This document shows, in pieces, positions 54,524-62,034 of a stretch of DNA of 64,000 nucleotides; position 1 is the first letter of the stretch, and each line of letters opens with the position of its first letter. The notes below the pieces were generated by a model. It made no database searches, was not told the origin of the DNA, and worked only from the letters and a program-made list of their open reading frames with translations. The stretch is from Thalassobaculum sp965228445 (GTDB lineage: Bacteria; Pseudomonadota; Alphaproteobacteria; Thalassobaculales; Thalassobaculaceae): positions 2,542,001-2,606,000 of the forward strand of contig OZ245813.1 of NCBI GenBank assembly GCA_965228445.1. Direction: 5' to 3'. A program made the position numbers and the translations under genes.

Positions 54524-55401
54524 GCTTGTTCTCGCTTCTTGTACGGCCCACGCGGACCGGGCTTCGGAGCCCGCGCATCAATCAGCGAAACGATCCACTC
54601 GACATCACGCAGGGTATCGGTCACGCCAGCGGCCATAGCCGGGGACATCTTCAGCGTCTTGTGGATGCGGCAGAAGTTGTAGTGCAGGAAGTACAACGCG
54701 ATCATGTGAAAGTGGTTGTCGAGCTTCTTGCTGAACCCGTTGGTCAACCGCGTGAACCGACGCATCCCCATCCGCATGGAGAGGTTCTGACGCTCGACAT
54801 ATGACGTGCTGACGTGCGCCTTGTCGGGGTTGCCCGTCTTCTTTTCTTTGCGGGCGCCGATGCATTCGGCCGGGCTGTAGCGGCCCTTGGCGCTTTCCGG
54901 GGCCGCGCCGTACAGCTTCACCAGCTGGGCATAGTCCACATCAGCGCCGAACGCGCCTTCAACGGCTTCCAGATAGGCGCCGTGGCCATCCGTGGTCAGT
55001 TGCACCCTGTTCGCCAGCCGGTCTGCCACATCGTCCATGAACTCTTTCGCGTAGCTGCTGTCGCGGCCACCGACCAGGTACGACACGATCAGCTTGCTAT
55101 CAGCATCCAGCGCAGTCCACGTCCACACGTCACCGGCTTCCTCGGGAGCCGCCTTAGCGGTACCGACGTTCTTCTGCTTGGCGTAGCAGAACGACCAGAT
55201 TTCGTCGCACTGCACCCGCTTCGCCTTCACGTCGCGAACTGTCTCATCGTGATAGGCGGCAGCAGCTTCACCAGCCTCCACCAGAAGCTTGGTCACGGTG
55301 TTGATCGATACCCCGACCACCCGCGAGATCGACCGCATGGAAGACCCCTCCACCAACATGGAGAGAATCTGGACGCGCTTCTGTAAGGGCAATTTGTTCA
55401 T
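54520..55401 (-). CDS. IS1-type DDE transposase
   Basis: A 293-residue transposase. An N-terminal helix-turn-helix (about 14-45, ILSMLVEGSSMRSISRVVG) is followed by a DDE core with Asp66 (VQCDEIWSF), Asp138 (LTTDGHGAYL) and Glu203 (SYVERQNLSMR). The ATG at 55401 has AGGGG upstream and a promoter close by. It is a single uninterrupted frame, unlike classical IS1 with its InsA-InsB frameshift, and so resembles IS1 relatives or IS1595-type proteins. It is the only transposase in the element and must act on the 21 bp ends. No disabling mutation is visible. Confidence 0.93.
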   Translation of the reverse strand: MNKLPLQKRVQILSMLVEGSSMRSISRVVGVSINTVTKLLVEAGEAAAAYHDETVRDVKAKRVQCDEIWSFCYAKQKNVGTAKAAPEEAGDVWTWTALDADSKLIVSYLVGGRDSSYAKEFMDDVADRLANRVQLTTDGHGAYLEAVEGAFGADVDYAQLVKLYGAAPESAKGRYSPAECIGARKEKKTGNPDKAHVSTSYVERQNLSMRMGMRRFTRLTNGFSKKLDNHFHMIALYFLHYNFCRIHKTLKMSPAMAAGVTDTLRDVEWIVSLIDARAPKPGPRGPYKKREQA

Positions 55402-55406
55402 GCCCC

Positions 55407-55436
55407 TTATATGTGAACTTATATGCTTACCGTCAA
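55407..55436 (-). promoter_or_regulatory. Promoter of the transposase gene
   Basis: TTGACG (55436-55431) and ATATAA (55412-55407) on the minus strand, 18 nt apart, end 5 nt before the transposase ATG, so the transcript would be leaderless or nearly so. The spacer contains the 12-mer GACGGTAAGCAT, shared with the leader of the rightmost cargo gene. Confidence 0.5.
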
Positions 55437-55450
55437 GGTCGATCTTCACA

Positions 55451-56524
55451 TTAAACTACACTTAACTGCCGGGATCGAGCCGGCGGCGATGCAAGTTCAG
55501 GATTGGTCAGGCCCCACACCAAACCCTCTAGTTCGTCAAGCGGCACATGAAGCATTTCCGCGATTTCGTTTTTGGTGATGCGCTCTTGCCAAAGCTGAGA
55601 GAGCACTTTCTTCCATATTGAAGAAGTTTCCCGATCGATTCCTTCAGGTTCTGACGTTCTATAACCGCGCTTTCCAAGCTCAATACACATCGATTTGTAA
55701 CGCCAGTCTGTCAGAATACCCAACTTATGAAGTCGATATGCCATCGCCATAGCCGAAACCCGCCACCGATACTTTGCTTTCATAACGGTTTCGATTTCGA
55801 CAAATCTCGGCATCCTTGAACGCACGTCGTTTGCCGGCATCAGGAATGCTGACGCAAACGCATCCGCTTCCCGCTCCGCTGCGCGAGTCTGACCCCGAGG
55901 GCCTCCATGTCTATGCAGGACCAAGTGGCCGAGTTCATGCACTGAGTCGAAAACGCTGTGCTCGGCAGATTTGAAGTTATTCAAGAAAATGTACGGGGTA
56001 TCGTCTCTCCAAAAAGAAAAAGCATCCACAGTGCGTGTGTTCTCAGACAGAGAAAACACCCGTACGCCATGCATTTCTAATAACCCAATTACATTTCCAA
56101 GAGGCCTTTCTCCTAGCCCCCAATACTGCCTTAGAGACCGAGACGCCACCTCCGGATCGGTTTCGTAGCTTAGGTCAAGAAGATTTGGTGAGGGCAGCGA
56201 GAAACGCTTTTCTACCCAATCACTCAATTGCAAACCCAAGGAGCCAGCAGCTAATGCCGCGTCTCTTTCTTTTGCACTCATTTTTGAAAGGCTACGAAAG
56301 CTGACCGCTGATGTGTCTATGCTCTCCGGGTCATCTTCGTAGAAAAATTCCTTTGGATACCCTAATTCGCGACTTAAGCGATTAACCGTTTCTTCATCTG
56401 GTTCATTTTCGCCTTTCTCGAGTCTTGAAATAGTCATTGCGGAAAGGCCGGTCCTCTCCGCAAGAATCTTTGCCGTCAGTCTGCGCCGCATTCGGGCCAG
56501 ACTCAGTCTTTTGTTGTTAAACAT
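55451..56524 (-). CDS. XRE-family regulator fused to ImmA/IrrE metallopeptidase
   Basis: A 357-residue protein. An N-terminal Cro/C1 helix-turn-helix (about 6-58, LTAKILAERTGLSAMTISRLEKGENEP) is joined to a COG2856 ImmA/IrrE domain. Its zinc motif is HELGH at residues 196-200 and a downstream Glu lies in EREADAFASAFLMP. Such proteins cleave or derepress partner repressors, or act as the antitoxin-like part of two-gene modules. The start is 11 nt after the unknown 204-residue gene, so the two form an operon. The C-terminal ~100 residues (SIWKKVLSQLWQERITKNEIAEML) look like a second small helical domain. The protease residues seem intact. Confidence 0.87.
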   Translation of the reverse strand: MFNNKRLSLARMRRRLTAKILAERTGLSAMTISRLEKGENEPDEETVNRLSRELGYPKEFFYEDDPESIDTSAVSFRSLSKMSAKERDAALAAGSLGLQLSDWVEKRFSLPSPNLLDLSYETDPEVASRSLRQYWGLGERPLGNVIGLLEMHGVRVFSLSENTRTVDAFSFWRDDTPYIFLNNFKSAEHSVFDSVHELGHLVLHRHGGPRGQTRAAEREADAFASAFLMPANDVRSRMPRFVEIETVMKAKYRWRVSAMAMAYRLHKLGILTDWRYKSMCIELGKRGYRTSEPEGIDRETSSIWKKVLSQLWQERITKNEIAEMLHVPLDELEGLVWGLTNPELASPPARSRQLSVV

Positions 56525-56535
56525 GATCGCGTTCT

Positions 56536-57150
56536 TTATCGCCGAGCGACTTCTGGATCGAAATCGTCGAGGCGATCATCGTCATCGATGTCAAACCGCC
56601 CAGCACCCATGTCACTTCCATCAGAAAGATAGATGCGCTCAACGTATGCACTGAAGGTGCCGTTCTTGACGATTGGCCGGGTAAGTTCCGCGGCTCCGTC
56701 TTCATCTACCATCAAGTAGTAGGTGGCGATCTGCGCCGCACCGGGCTTAGGCGCATACTGCGGAAGGCTATCGCCGAACAAATTTCCCATGCAGGCCCGT
56801 TCAGCACCTGCGCCTTTCTGAGACCGCGGCTTAGGCCCATGAGTGTCATTGCAGGCGATGTCGACATTGGAAAACACAACCCGGATACGCAAGTCGTCGT
56901 GCCGGATTGCTGCGATGCCGTTGGAATCATCCAATGCCCATTCTTCGCCGACATGCTGATCGCGAAGCGCCCAAGATCCCTCTTGGTACGCAAATGTCCC
57001 GGATGCGTTGGAAGGATGGAAAGGCGTGGCATTAGCGGCGGAGGCTCGAGCGATATCTCTTACCGCCAACAACGTGCCGCGATTGAGGCGCAACTCCGCC
57101 AGTCTGCGATCAACATCCCATTCTTCGCGGAAGACTTCTGTCGCTTGCAT
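56536..57150 (-). CDS. Unknown partner of the XRE-ImmA protein (204 aa)
   Basis: A 204-residue soluble protein (MQATEVFREEWDVDRRLAELRLNRGTLLAVRD...). Its mid-part reads like beta-rich sequence (LRIRVVFSNVDIACNDTHGP, IATYYLMVDEDGAAEL), and the tail is very acidic (RFDIDDDDRLDDFDPEVARR). No domain recognised. The ATG at 57150 has GGAG 8 nt upstream, part of which lies inside a 13 bp inverted repeat. Immediately upstream of the XRE-ImmA gene, it is the natural candidate for the toxin or for the protease substrate of a two-gene module. That role is inferred from position only. Confidence 0.75.
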   Translation of the reverse strand: MQATEVFREEWDVDRRLAELRLNRGTLLAVRDIARASAANATPFHPSNASGTFAYQEGSWALRDQHVGEEWALDDSNGIAAIRHDDLRIRVVFSNVDIACNDTHGPKPRSQKGAGAERACMGNLFGDSLPQYAPKPGAAQIATYYLMVDEDGAAELTRPIVKNGTFSAYVERIYLSDGSDMGAGRFDIDDDDRLDDFDPEVARR

Positions 57151-57160
57151 CAACGCGACT

Positions 57161-57208
57161 CCATGTTGATTTTCTCAACCTACTTGTAGGGAAAAAAAAT
57201 CAACATGG
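57161..57208. promoter_or_regulatory. 13 bp inverted repeat at the start of the 204 aa/XRE-ImmA operon
   Basis: CCATGTTGATTTT (57161-57173) and AAAATCAACATGG (57196-57208) are perfect inverted copies around 22 nt, which contain a nested CCTAC/GTAGG. The left arm overlaps the ribosome site of the 204-residue gene. It may be the XRE operator, an mRNA hairpin that hides the ribosome site, or a terminator for the 78-residue gene. Confidence 0.6.
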
Positions 57209-57214
57209 CAAGCT

Positions 57215-57451
57215 TCATTCCTTCGCCCACCGCTTAGCCGCCGCTTTCCGCGCGATCTCCTTCCGCTGCTCGGGCGTGAGCTTCTTAGCTCGGGCAGCGC
57301 CGCCCTTCTTGCCGAGCGCCCGCGCAGCCGGGTCTTTCCCGTCGTCGGCCTCGTATTCTTCCTCCACCTCGCCAGTCGCGATCTTCGCCACCATGACGGC
57401 GGCGCCGACGACATCAGCGGGGCGGTTCTGACCTTTGGGGCCTTTAGGCAC
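57215..57451 (-). CDS. Small basic lysine/alanine-rich cargo protein (78 aa)
   Basis: A 78-residue protein. A first half with VVGAAVMVAKIATGEVEEEYEADDGKDPAARALG is followed by GKKGGAARAKKLTPEQRKEIARKAAAKRW. Similar short proteins with the KGG...LTPEQRxEIARKAAxxRW tail are widespread in alphaproteobacteria and often sit near insertion elements. The basic tail suggests nucleic-acid binding. GTG at 57451 is preferred, with AGGTGG upstream, inside the end of the previous gene; a TTG start at 57457 is possible. Coupled translation with the 61-residue gene is likely. Confidence 0.72.
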   Translation of the reverse strand: MPKGPKGQNRPADVVGAAVMVAKIATGEVEEEYEADDGKDPAARALGKKGGAARAKKLTPEQRKEIARKAAAKRWAKE

Positions 57452-57629
57452 TCTCAACCACCTTTGTTACCTCTTCGACGGATTCGGCCACACCAATGCG
57501 TCTACCGCCAACAAGCTCGATAGTGGTGCACTCAGAATAGCCGTCTTCTTCGATGGTCTGAATCTGACTTACTACGATGGTTATAGGCTCGCCTGATGAA
57601 TTCTCGGTGAACTGATAGGTTTTCGGCAT
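57444..57629 (-). CDS. Small cargo protein of unknown function (61 aa)
   Basis: A 61-residue protein (MPKTYQFTENSSGEPITIVVSQIQTIEEDGYSECTTIELVGGRRIGVAESVEEVTKVVESA), predicted mostly beta-stranded. GGAGGAGAAG lies before the ATG, an excellent ribosome site. It is the first gene of the rightmost cargo operon, 68 bp from the right terminal repeat, and overlaps the 78-residue gene by 8 nt. Its leader holds a 12-mer also present in the transposase promoter. No family recognised with confidence. Confidence 0.65.
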   Translation of the reverse strand: MPKTYQFTENSSGEPITIVVSQIQTIEEDGYSECTTIELVGGRRIGVAESVEEVTKVVESA

Positions 57630-57696
57630 CGCGCTTCTCCTCCATGCTTACCGTCTAGCATATAGGAACGCTGGCGCGGGTTCGATACCCCGTCAC

Positions 57697-57717
57697 ATTT
57701 CAAACTGAGACACCACC
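57697..57717 (-). repeat. Right terminal inverted repeat
   Basis: 21 bp, the exact reverse complement of 53518-53538, followed by the second AAACTCGG. Confidence 0.93.
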
Positions 57718-57725
57718 AAACTCGG
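57718..57725. repeat. Right 8 bp target-site duplication (AAACTCGG)
   Basis: Identical to 53510-53517. Its last base is also the first base of the REP-like palindrome at 57725. Confidence 0.9.
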
Positions 57726-57895
57726 TCCTGACTTGCGTCAGGACGACGGATGGCTTGGAAGCCTAGACATAACCCAGCGCCGTCATCCCGGCGAGGCCCG
57801 GGCTCGACCCGGGGCTCGGCCGGGACCCAGCGGAGGCGTTCGCGGCACGGTCCCGGCCGCCCTCCGGATCGGGTCCGGAGGGCGCCGGGATGACG
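57725..57895. repeat. REP-like palindrome and BIME-like inverted block
   Basis: GTCCTGAC-TTGC-GTCAGGAC (57725-57744) is followed by a block bounded by perfect 12 bp inverted arms, CGTCATCCCGGC (57781-57792) and GCCGGGATGACG (57884-57895). Inside it are CCCGGG-type palindromes and a 10 bp stem (GCCCTCCGGA-TCGGG-TCCGGAGGGC, 57859-57883). The remaining gap to 58035 shows no recognisable element. Confidence 0.72.
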
Positions 57896-58035
57896 GAGAG
57901 GAGTGGGTGAGCGGCATAGAGGGGCGACCCACGCTCTCGACAGCTACATGTCCATCCCCCCAAACCCTCGACATCGGCGCGCTTCGGCGTTAGAACCCCG
58001 CGCTTTCCCGCGCTCTTGCCGTTGAGGTGCCGCCC

Positions 58036-58593
58036 ATGCGCACGCACACCGCCGAACGTTCGGCCCTGCTCGCCGCCATGGTGGCGATCGGCCTCGTCGT
58101 CCTGGTCTCCAACATCGCCGTCGGCTTTCCGATCAACGACTGGCTGACCTGGGGCGCGTTCACCTATCCGATCGCCTTCCTGGTCACCGACCTGTCGAAC
58201 CGGATCCTCGGCGCCGCCGCCGCCCGGCGCGTGGTCTATGCCGGTTTCGCCGTCGGCGTGCTGCTGTCGCTGTACTTCGCCGATCCGCGCATCGCCGCGG
58301 CCAGCGGCGGCGCCTTCCTGGTCGCCCAGTTGCTCGACGTCTGGATCTTCAACAAGCTGCGCCGCGGCACCTGGTGGCGGGCGCCGCTGGTCTCCTCCCT
58401 GGTCGCCTCGGCGGTCGATACCGCGATCTTCTTCTCCGCCGCTTTCGCCATGACCGGTCTGCCCTGGGTCACCTGGGCGATGGGCGACTACGCGGCGAAG
58501 CTCGCCATGGCCGCGGTTCTGCTGGTGCCGTTCCGGGTGCTGGTCGGTCTGCTGCCGGCCGAGTGGCGCGAGGCCCCGTCCCAGACGGCCTGA
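58036..58593 (+). CDS. yhhQ: Queuosine precursor transporter (YhhQ/VUT family)
   Basis: A 185-residue membrane protein with about five or six hydrophobic segments: LLAAMVAIGLVVLVSNIAVGF, WGAFTYPIAFLVTDLSNRILG, VVYAGFAVGVLLSLYFA, VSSLVASAVDTAIFFSAAFAM and AAKLAMAAVLLVPFRVLVGLL. YPIAFLVTDL and the SxxxSAVDTxIFF segment are family signatures. It imports preQ0 or preQ1. ATG 58036 has GAGG 8 nt upstream. It is first gene of a queuosine operon and is followed by queA after 2 nt, which strongly supports the role. Confidence 0.9.
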   Translation: MRTHTAERSALLAAMVAIGLVVLVSNIAVGFPINDWLTWGAFTYPIAFLVTDLSNRILGAAAARRVVYAGFAVGVLLSLYFADPRIAAASGGAFLVAQLLDVWIFNKLRRGTWWRAPLVSSLVASAVDTAIFFSAAFAMTGLPWVTWAMGDYAAKLAMAAVLLVPFRVLVGLLPAEWREAPSQTA

Positions 58594-58595
58594 GG

Positions 58596-59633
58596 ATGCG
58601 CGTCGACCTGTTCGACTACACCCTGCCGGAGGAGCGGATCGCCCGCTTCCCGGCCCGCCCCCGGGAATCCGCCCGGCTGCTCGACCTGACCGGCGGCGGA
58701 CTTGTTGACCGGAGCGTTCGCGATCTGCCCGACCTGCTGCGCCCCGGCGACCTGCTGCTGTCCAACGACACCCGGGTCATCCCGGCCCGGCTGAAGGGCC
58801 GGCGCGGCGAGGCCGGGGTGGAGGTCACCCTGCACAAGCGCGACGGCGACGCCGTCTGGCGTGCCTTCGCCCGGCCGGCCAAGAAGCTGCGCCCCGGCGA
58901 CCGTATCGTCTTCGCGCCCGACCTTTGCGCCGACGTCACCGACAAGGGCGAGGCGGGCGAGGTCACCCTCACCTTCTCGCTCGGCGGGCCGGCCCTGATG
59001 GCGGCGCTGGAGGCCCACGGCACCATGCCGCTGCCGCCCTATATCAAGCGCGCCGACGGAGAGGGTGCGGAAGATTCCCAGGACTACCAGACCGTCTTCG
59101 CCGCCCGCGACGGCGCCGTCGCCGCCCCGACCGCCGGACTGCATTTCACCCCGGCCCTGCTGAAGGCGGTGGAGGCCAGGGGCGTGAAGCGGGCGCTGGT
59201 GACCCTGCATGTGGGGGCCGGCACCTTCCTGCCGGTGAAGGCCGACGATACCGACGACCACGTGATGCACACCGAATGGGGCGAGATCGCGCCGGAAACC
59301 GCCCGCGCCATCGCCGAGACCCGTGCGGCCGGCGGCCGGATCGTCGCCACCGGCACCACGACCCTGCGGGTGCTGGAGGCGGCGGCGCGGGAGGACGGCA
59401 CCGTCCCGGCCTGGTCCGGCGACACCGACCTGTTCATCACGCCCGGCTACCGGTTCAAGGCGGTCGACCTGCTGCTGACCAACTTCCATCTGCCGAAATC
59501 GACCCTGCTGATGCTGGTCAGCGCCTTCGCCGGGCGGGAGCGGATCCTGAGCGCGTATGAGCACGCGATCGCGCAGGGCTACCGCTTCTTCTCCTACGGG
59601 GATGCCTGCCTGCTGGAAAGGACCGCGCCATGA
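58596..59633 (+). CDS. queA: S-adenosylmethionine:tRNA ribosyltransferase-isomerase QueA
   Basis: A 345-residue enzyme that transfers and isomerises the ribosyl group of SAM onto preQ1-tRNA to give epoxyqueuosine-tRNA. Family blocks: LFDYTLPEERIARFPARPRESARLL, LLLSNDTRVIPARL, PPYIKR, AAPTAGLHFT, LHVGAGTFLPVK and NFHLPKSTLLMLVSAFAG. The ATG at 58596 has GAGG overlapping the yhhQ stop; the frame is open upstream inside yhhQ only. It overlaps tgt by 4 nt (ATGA). Confidence 0.96.
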   Translation: MRVDLFDYTLPEERIARFPARPRESARLLDLTGGGLVDRSVRDLPDLLRPGDLLLSNDTRVIPARLKGRRGEAGVEVTLHKRDGDAVWRAFARPAKKLRPGDRIVFAPDLCADVTDKGEAGEVTLTFSLGGPALMAALEAHGTMPLPPYIKRADGEGAEDSQDYQTVFAARDGAVAAPTAGLHFTPALLKAVEARGVKRALVTLHVGAGTFLPVKADDTDDHVMHTEWGEIAPETARAIAETRAAGGRIVATGTTTLRVLEAAAREDGTVPAWSGDTDLFITPGYRFKAVDLLLTNFHLPKSTLLMLVSAFAGRERILSAYEHAIAQGYRFFSYGDACLLERTAP

Positions 59634-60754
59634 GTATCGGCTTCGAGACCTGGGCCAGGGACGGCGCCGCCCGGCGCGGCCGGCTGACCCTCGCCCACGG
59701 CACCATCGAGACCCCCGCCTTCATGCCGGTCGGCACGGCCGCGACGGTCAAGGCGATGCGGCCGGAATCCGTCGCCGAGACCGGGGCGGAGATCCTGCTG
59801 GGCAACACCTACCATCTGATGCTGCGCCCCACCGCCGAACGCATCGCCGAACTCGGCGGGCTGCACAGGTTCATGAACTGGGACAAGCCGATCCTGACCG
59901 ACAGCGGCGGCTTCCAGGTGATGTCGCTGGCCGGGCGGCGCAAGCTCGACAAGGACGGGGTCACGTTCCAGAGCCATATCGACGGCAGCAGGCACCGGCT
60001 GACCCCGGAGCGCTCCATCGAGATCCAGCACCTGCTCGGCTCCGACGTCACCATGGCCTTCGACGAATGCACCCCGCATCCGGCGACGCACCAGCAGGCC
60101 GCGGAGTCGATGCGCCTGTCGATGCAGTGGGCGCAGCGCTCGAAGGACGCGTTCACCGACCGGCCGGGGCACACCCTGTTCGGCATCGTCCAGGGCAGCG
60201 TCTATGACGACCTGCGGCGGGAATCCGTGGAGGCGCTGACCGGGATCGGCTTCGAGGGCTACGCCGTCGGCGGGCTCGCGGTCGGCGAGGGACAGGAGGA
60301 GATGTTCCGGGTGCTGGAGGCGACCACCCCGCACCTGCCGGACGACGCCCCGCGCTACCTGATGGGGGTGGGCAAGCCGGGGGATCTGGTGGGCGCGGTG
60401 ATGCGCGGCATCGACATGTTCGACTGCGTCCTGCCGAGCCGCTCGGGACGCACCGGCCAGGCCCAGACCCGGCGCGGGCCGATCAACCTGCGCAACGCCC
60501 GCCACGCCGCCGACCCGCGGCCGCTGGATGCCGACTGCGCCTGCCCGGCCTGCACCGGTTACAGCCGGGCCTATCTGCACCACCTGCAGAAGGCGGACGA
60601 GATCCTCGGGCCCATGCTGCTGACCTGGCACAACCTGCATTACTATCAGGAGCTGATGGCCGGCCTGCGCAGGGCGGTGGAGACCGGGACGCTGGCCGAT
60701 TTCGCAGCATCCTTCGCCGAGCAGCAGGCGGCGGGGGACATCCCGGCGCTTTGA
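59630..60754 (+). CDS. tgt: Queuine/preQ1 tRNA-guanine transglycosylase
   Basis: A 374-residue TIM-barrel enzyme that exchanges G34 of GUN-anticodon tRNAs for preQ1. Asp91 is in LTDSGGFQVMSL, the nucleophile Asp near 265 is in DMFDCVLPSR, and zinc ligands are in CACPACTGYSRAYLHHL near 303-330. YAVGGLAVGEGQEEM is the typical substrate loop. The start overlaps queA. The family motif NGxFDC reads GIDMFDC here and the region after it is RSGRTGQAQTRRGPIN, a common alphaproteobacterial variant. Confidence 0.96.
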   Translation: MSIGFETWARDGAARRGRLTLAHGTIETPAFMPVGTAATVKAMRPESVAETGAEILLGNTYHLMLRPTAERIAELGGLHRFMNWDKPILTDSGGFQVMSLAGRRKLDKDGVTFQSHIDGSRHRLTPERSIEIQHLLGSDVTMAFDECTPHPATHQQAAESMRLSMQWAQRSKDAFTDRPGHTLFGIVQGSVYDDLRRESVEALTGIGFEGYAVGGLAVGEGQEEMFRVLEATTPHLPDDAPRYLMGVGKPGDLVGAVMRGIDMFDCVLPSRSGRTGQAQTRRGPINLRNARHAADPRPLDADCACPACTGYSRAYLHHLQKADEILGPMLLTWHNLHYYQELMAGLRRAVETGTLADFAASFAEQQAAGDIPAL

Positions 60755-60775
60755 CGCCCTCCCCCTTTCTCCTTC

Positions 60776-60887
60776 ATCGTCATCCCGGATGCGCCCGGAC
60801 TTGATCCGGGGGCAGGCCGGGACCCAGCATCGTGCCAGGGTCCCGGTCTCGCCCCGGGGCGTGCCCGGGGACGAACCGGGATGACGA
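60776..60887. repeat. BIME-like inverted block between tgt and queG
   Basis: TCGTCATCCCGG (60777-60788) and CCGGGATGACGA (60876-60887) are perfect inverted arms. A second perfect pair CCGGGACCC / GGGTCCCGG (60817-60825, 60838-60846) is nested inside. The block splits the queuosine operon, and might reduce read-through or affect mRNA stability there. Confidence 0.72.
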
Positions 60888-60906
60888 GATAGGTTTAAGA
60901 GTGGCG

Positions 60907-62034
60907 ATGCCCCACAGCCCCACCCTCACCGACCGCATCAGGGCCGAGGCCCGGGACGCCGGATTCGACGCGGTCGGCATCACTCGCGCCGAGATGGGCG
61001 CGCGGGAGCAGGCGCGGCTGGACGCCTTCGTCGCCGCCGGTCAGTACGGCGAGATGGAATGGATGGCCGATACGCTCGACCGCCGGCGCGATCCGAAGAC
61101 CCTGTGGCCCGAGGCGCGCAGCGTCATCGTCTGCGCCATGAACTACGGCCCCGAGCACAACCCGCTGGACGAACTCCAGCACACCGACCGCGGCGTGATC
61201 GCCTCCTACGCCCGCAACCGCGACTATCACGACCTGGTGAAGAAGCGCCTGAAGCGGGTCGCCCGATGGATCCACGCCGAGCTGGACTGCCAGGTGAAGG
61301 TCTTCGTCGACACCGCGCCGGTCATGGAGAAGCCGCTCGCCGCAAGCGCCGGGGTGGGCTGGCAGGGCAAGCATTCCAACCTGGTGAGCCGCGAGCACGG
61401 CTCCTGGCTGTTCCTGGGCGAGATCTTCACCACCCTGGAGCTGCCCGCGGACGCCGCCGAGATCGACCATTGCGGCTCCTGCCGGCGCTGCCTCGACATC
61501 TGCCCGACCGCCGCTTTCCCGGCCCCGTACACGCTGGATGCCCGGCGCTGCCTCAGCTACCTGACCATCGAGCACAAGGGCCAGATCCCGCGCGAGTTCC
61601 GCGCCGCCCTGGGCAACCGGATCTACGGCTGCGACGACTGCATCGCGGTGTGCCCGTGGAACAAGTTCGCCGAGAGCGCCCGAGAGTCCGCTTTCGTCGC
61701 CCGCGAGGATCTCACCCTGCCGCTGCTCAGCGCGCTGGCCGACCTGGACGACGCGGCGTTCCGCGCCCGGTTCGCCGGCTCCCCGATCAAGCGGACCGGA
61801 CGCGACCGGTTCACCCGCAACGTGCTGATCGCCCTGGGGAACTCGGGCACCGACGACGCGCTGGCGGCGGTGACGCCGCTGCTCGACGACGACAGCGCGC
61901 TGGTTCGGGGCGCGGCCGTCTGGGCATATCTGCGGCTGGGGGGCGCGCCGGGCGACCGGCCGGCGCGGGAGAGCGACCCGGAGGTCCGGGCGGAATGGGA
62001 CGCGGGACCCGATCAGCAAGGAATGAGGACATGA
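60907..62034 (+). CDS. queG: Epoxyqueuosine reductase QueG
   Basis: A 375-residue cobalamin- and iron-sulfur-dependent enzyme making queuosine-tRNA from epoxyqueuosine-tRNA. Two [4Fe-4S] motifs are visible: CGSCRRCLDICP (from about residue 189) and CDDCIAVCPW (from about 242). GVGWQGKHSNLVSREHGSWLFLGEI is the family block. A HEAT-like repeat ends the protein (NVLIALGNSGTDDALAAVTPLL). The ATG at 60907 is chosen because the frame upstream is only repeat sequence; GTG 60901 is possible. It overlaps queF by 4 nt. Confidence 0.95.
   Translation: MPHSPTLTDRIRAEARDAGFDAVGITRAEMGAREQARLDAFVAAGQYGEMEWMADTLDRRRDPKTLWPEARSVIVCAMNYGPEHNPLDELQHTDRGVIASYARNRDYHDLVKKRLKRVARWIHAELDCQVKVFVDTAPVMEKPLAASAGVGWQGKHSNLVSREHGSWLFLGEIFTTLELPADAAEIDHCGSCRRCLDICPTAAFPAPYTLDARRCLSYLTIEHKGQIPREFRAALGNRIYGCDDCIAVCPWNKFAESARESAFVAREDLTLPLLSALADLDDAAFRARFAGSPIKRTGRDRFTRNVLIALGNSGTDDALAAVTPLLDDDSALVRGAAVWAYLRLGGAPGDRPARESDPEVRAEWDAGPDQQGMRT

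Larger units (their letters stand above)
53518..57717. mobile_element. 4.2 kb IS1/IS1595-like element with cargo genes
   Basis: The element is defined by perfect 21 bp terminal inverted repeats beginning GGTGGTGTCTCAG and by an 8 bp target duplication. It is 4200 bp long and holds one DDE transposase gene plus six other genes, three of them in a single minus-strand run with the XRE-ImmA gene last. Internal GC is visibly lower than the chromosome, and codon use differs. IS1 and IS1595 families both have short GG-starting ends and 8-9 bp duplications; the transposase resembles the single-ORF IS1-type proteins. A plain IS of this kind is about 1 kb, so most of this unit is passenger DNA. Intact ends and duplication suggest a recent insertion. 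Confidence 0.93.

Noticed and set aside
57676..57692. GCGGGTTCGATACCCCG resembles a tRNA T-arm near the right end of the element
   Set aside because: Only three stem pairs form and no acceptor, D or anticodon arm is present upstream; it is not a tRNA gene or a convincing attachment site.
57726..58035. Possible preQ1 riboswitch before the queuosine operon
   Set aside because: The leader shows only REP-like GC-rich palindromes; no preQ1-I or preQ1-II core was found.
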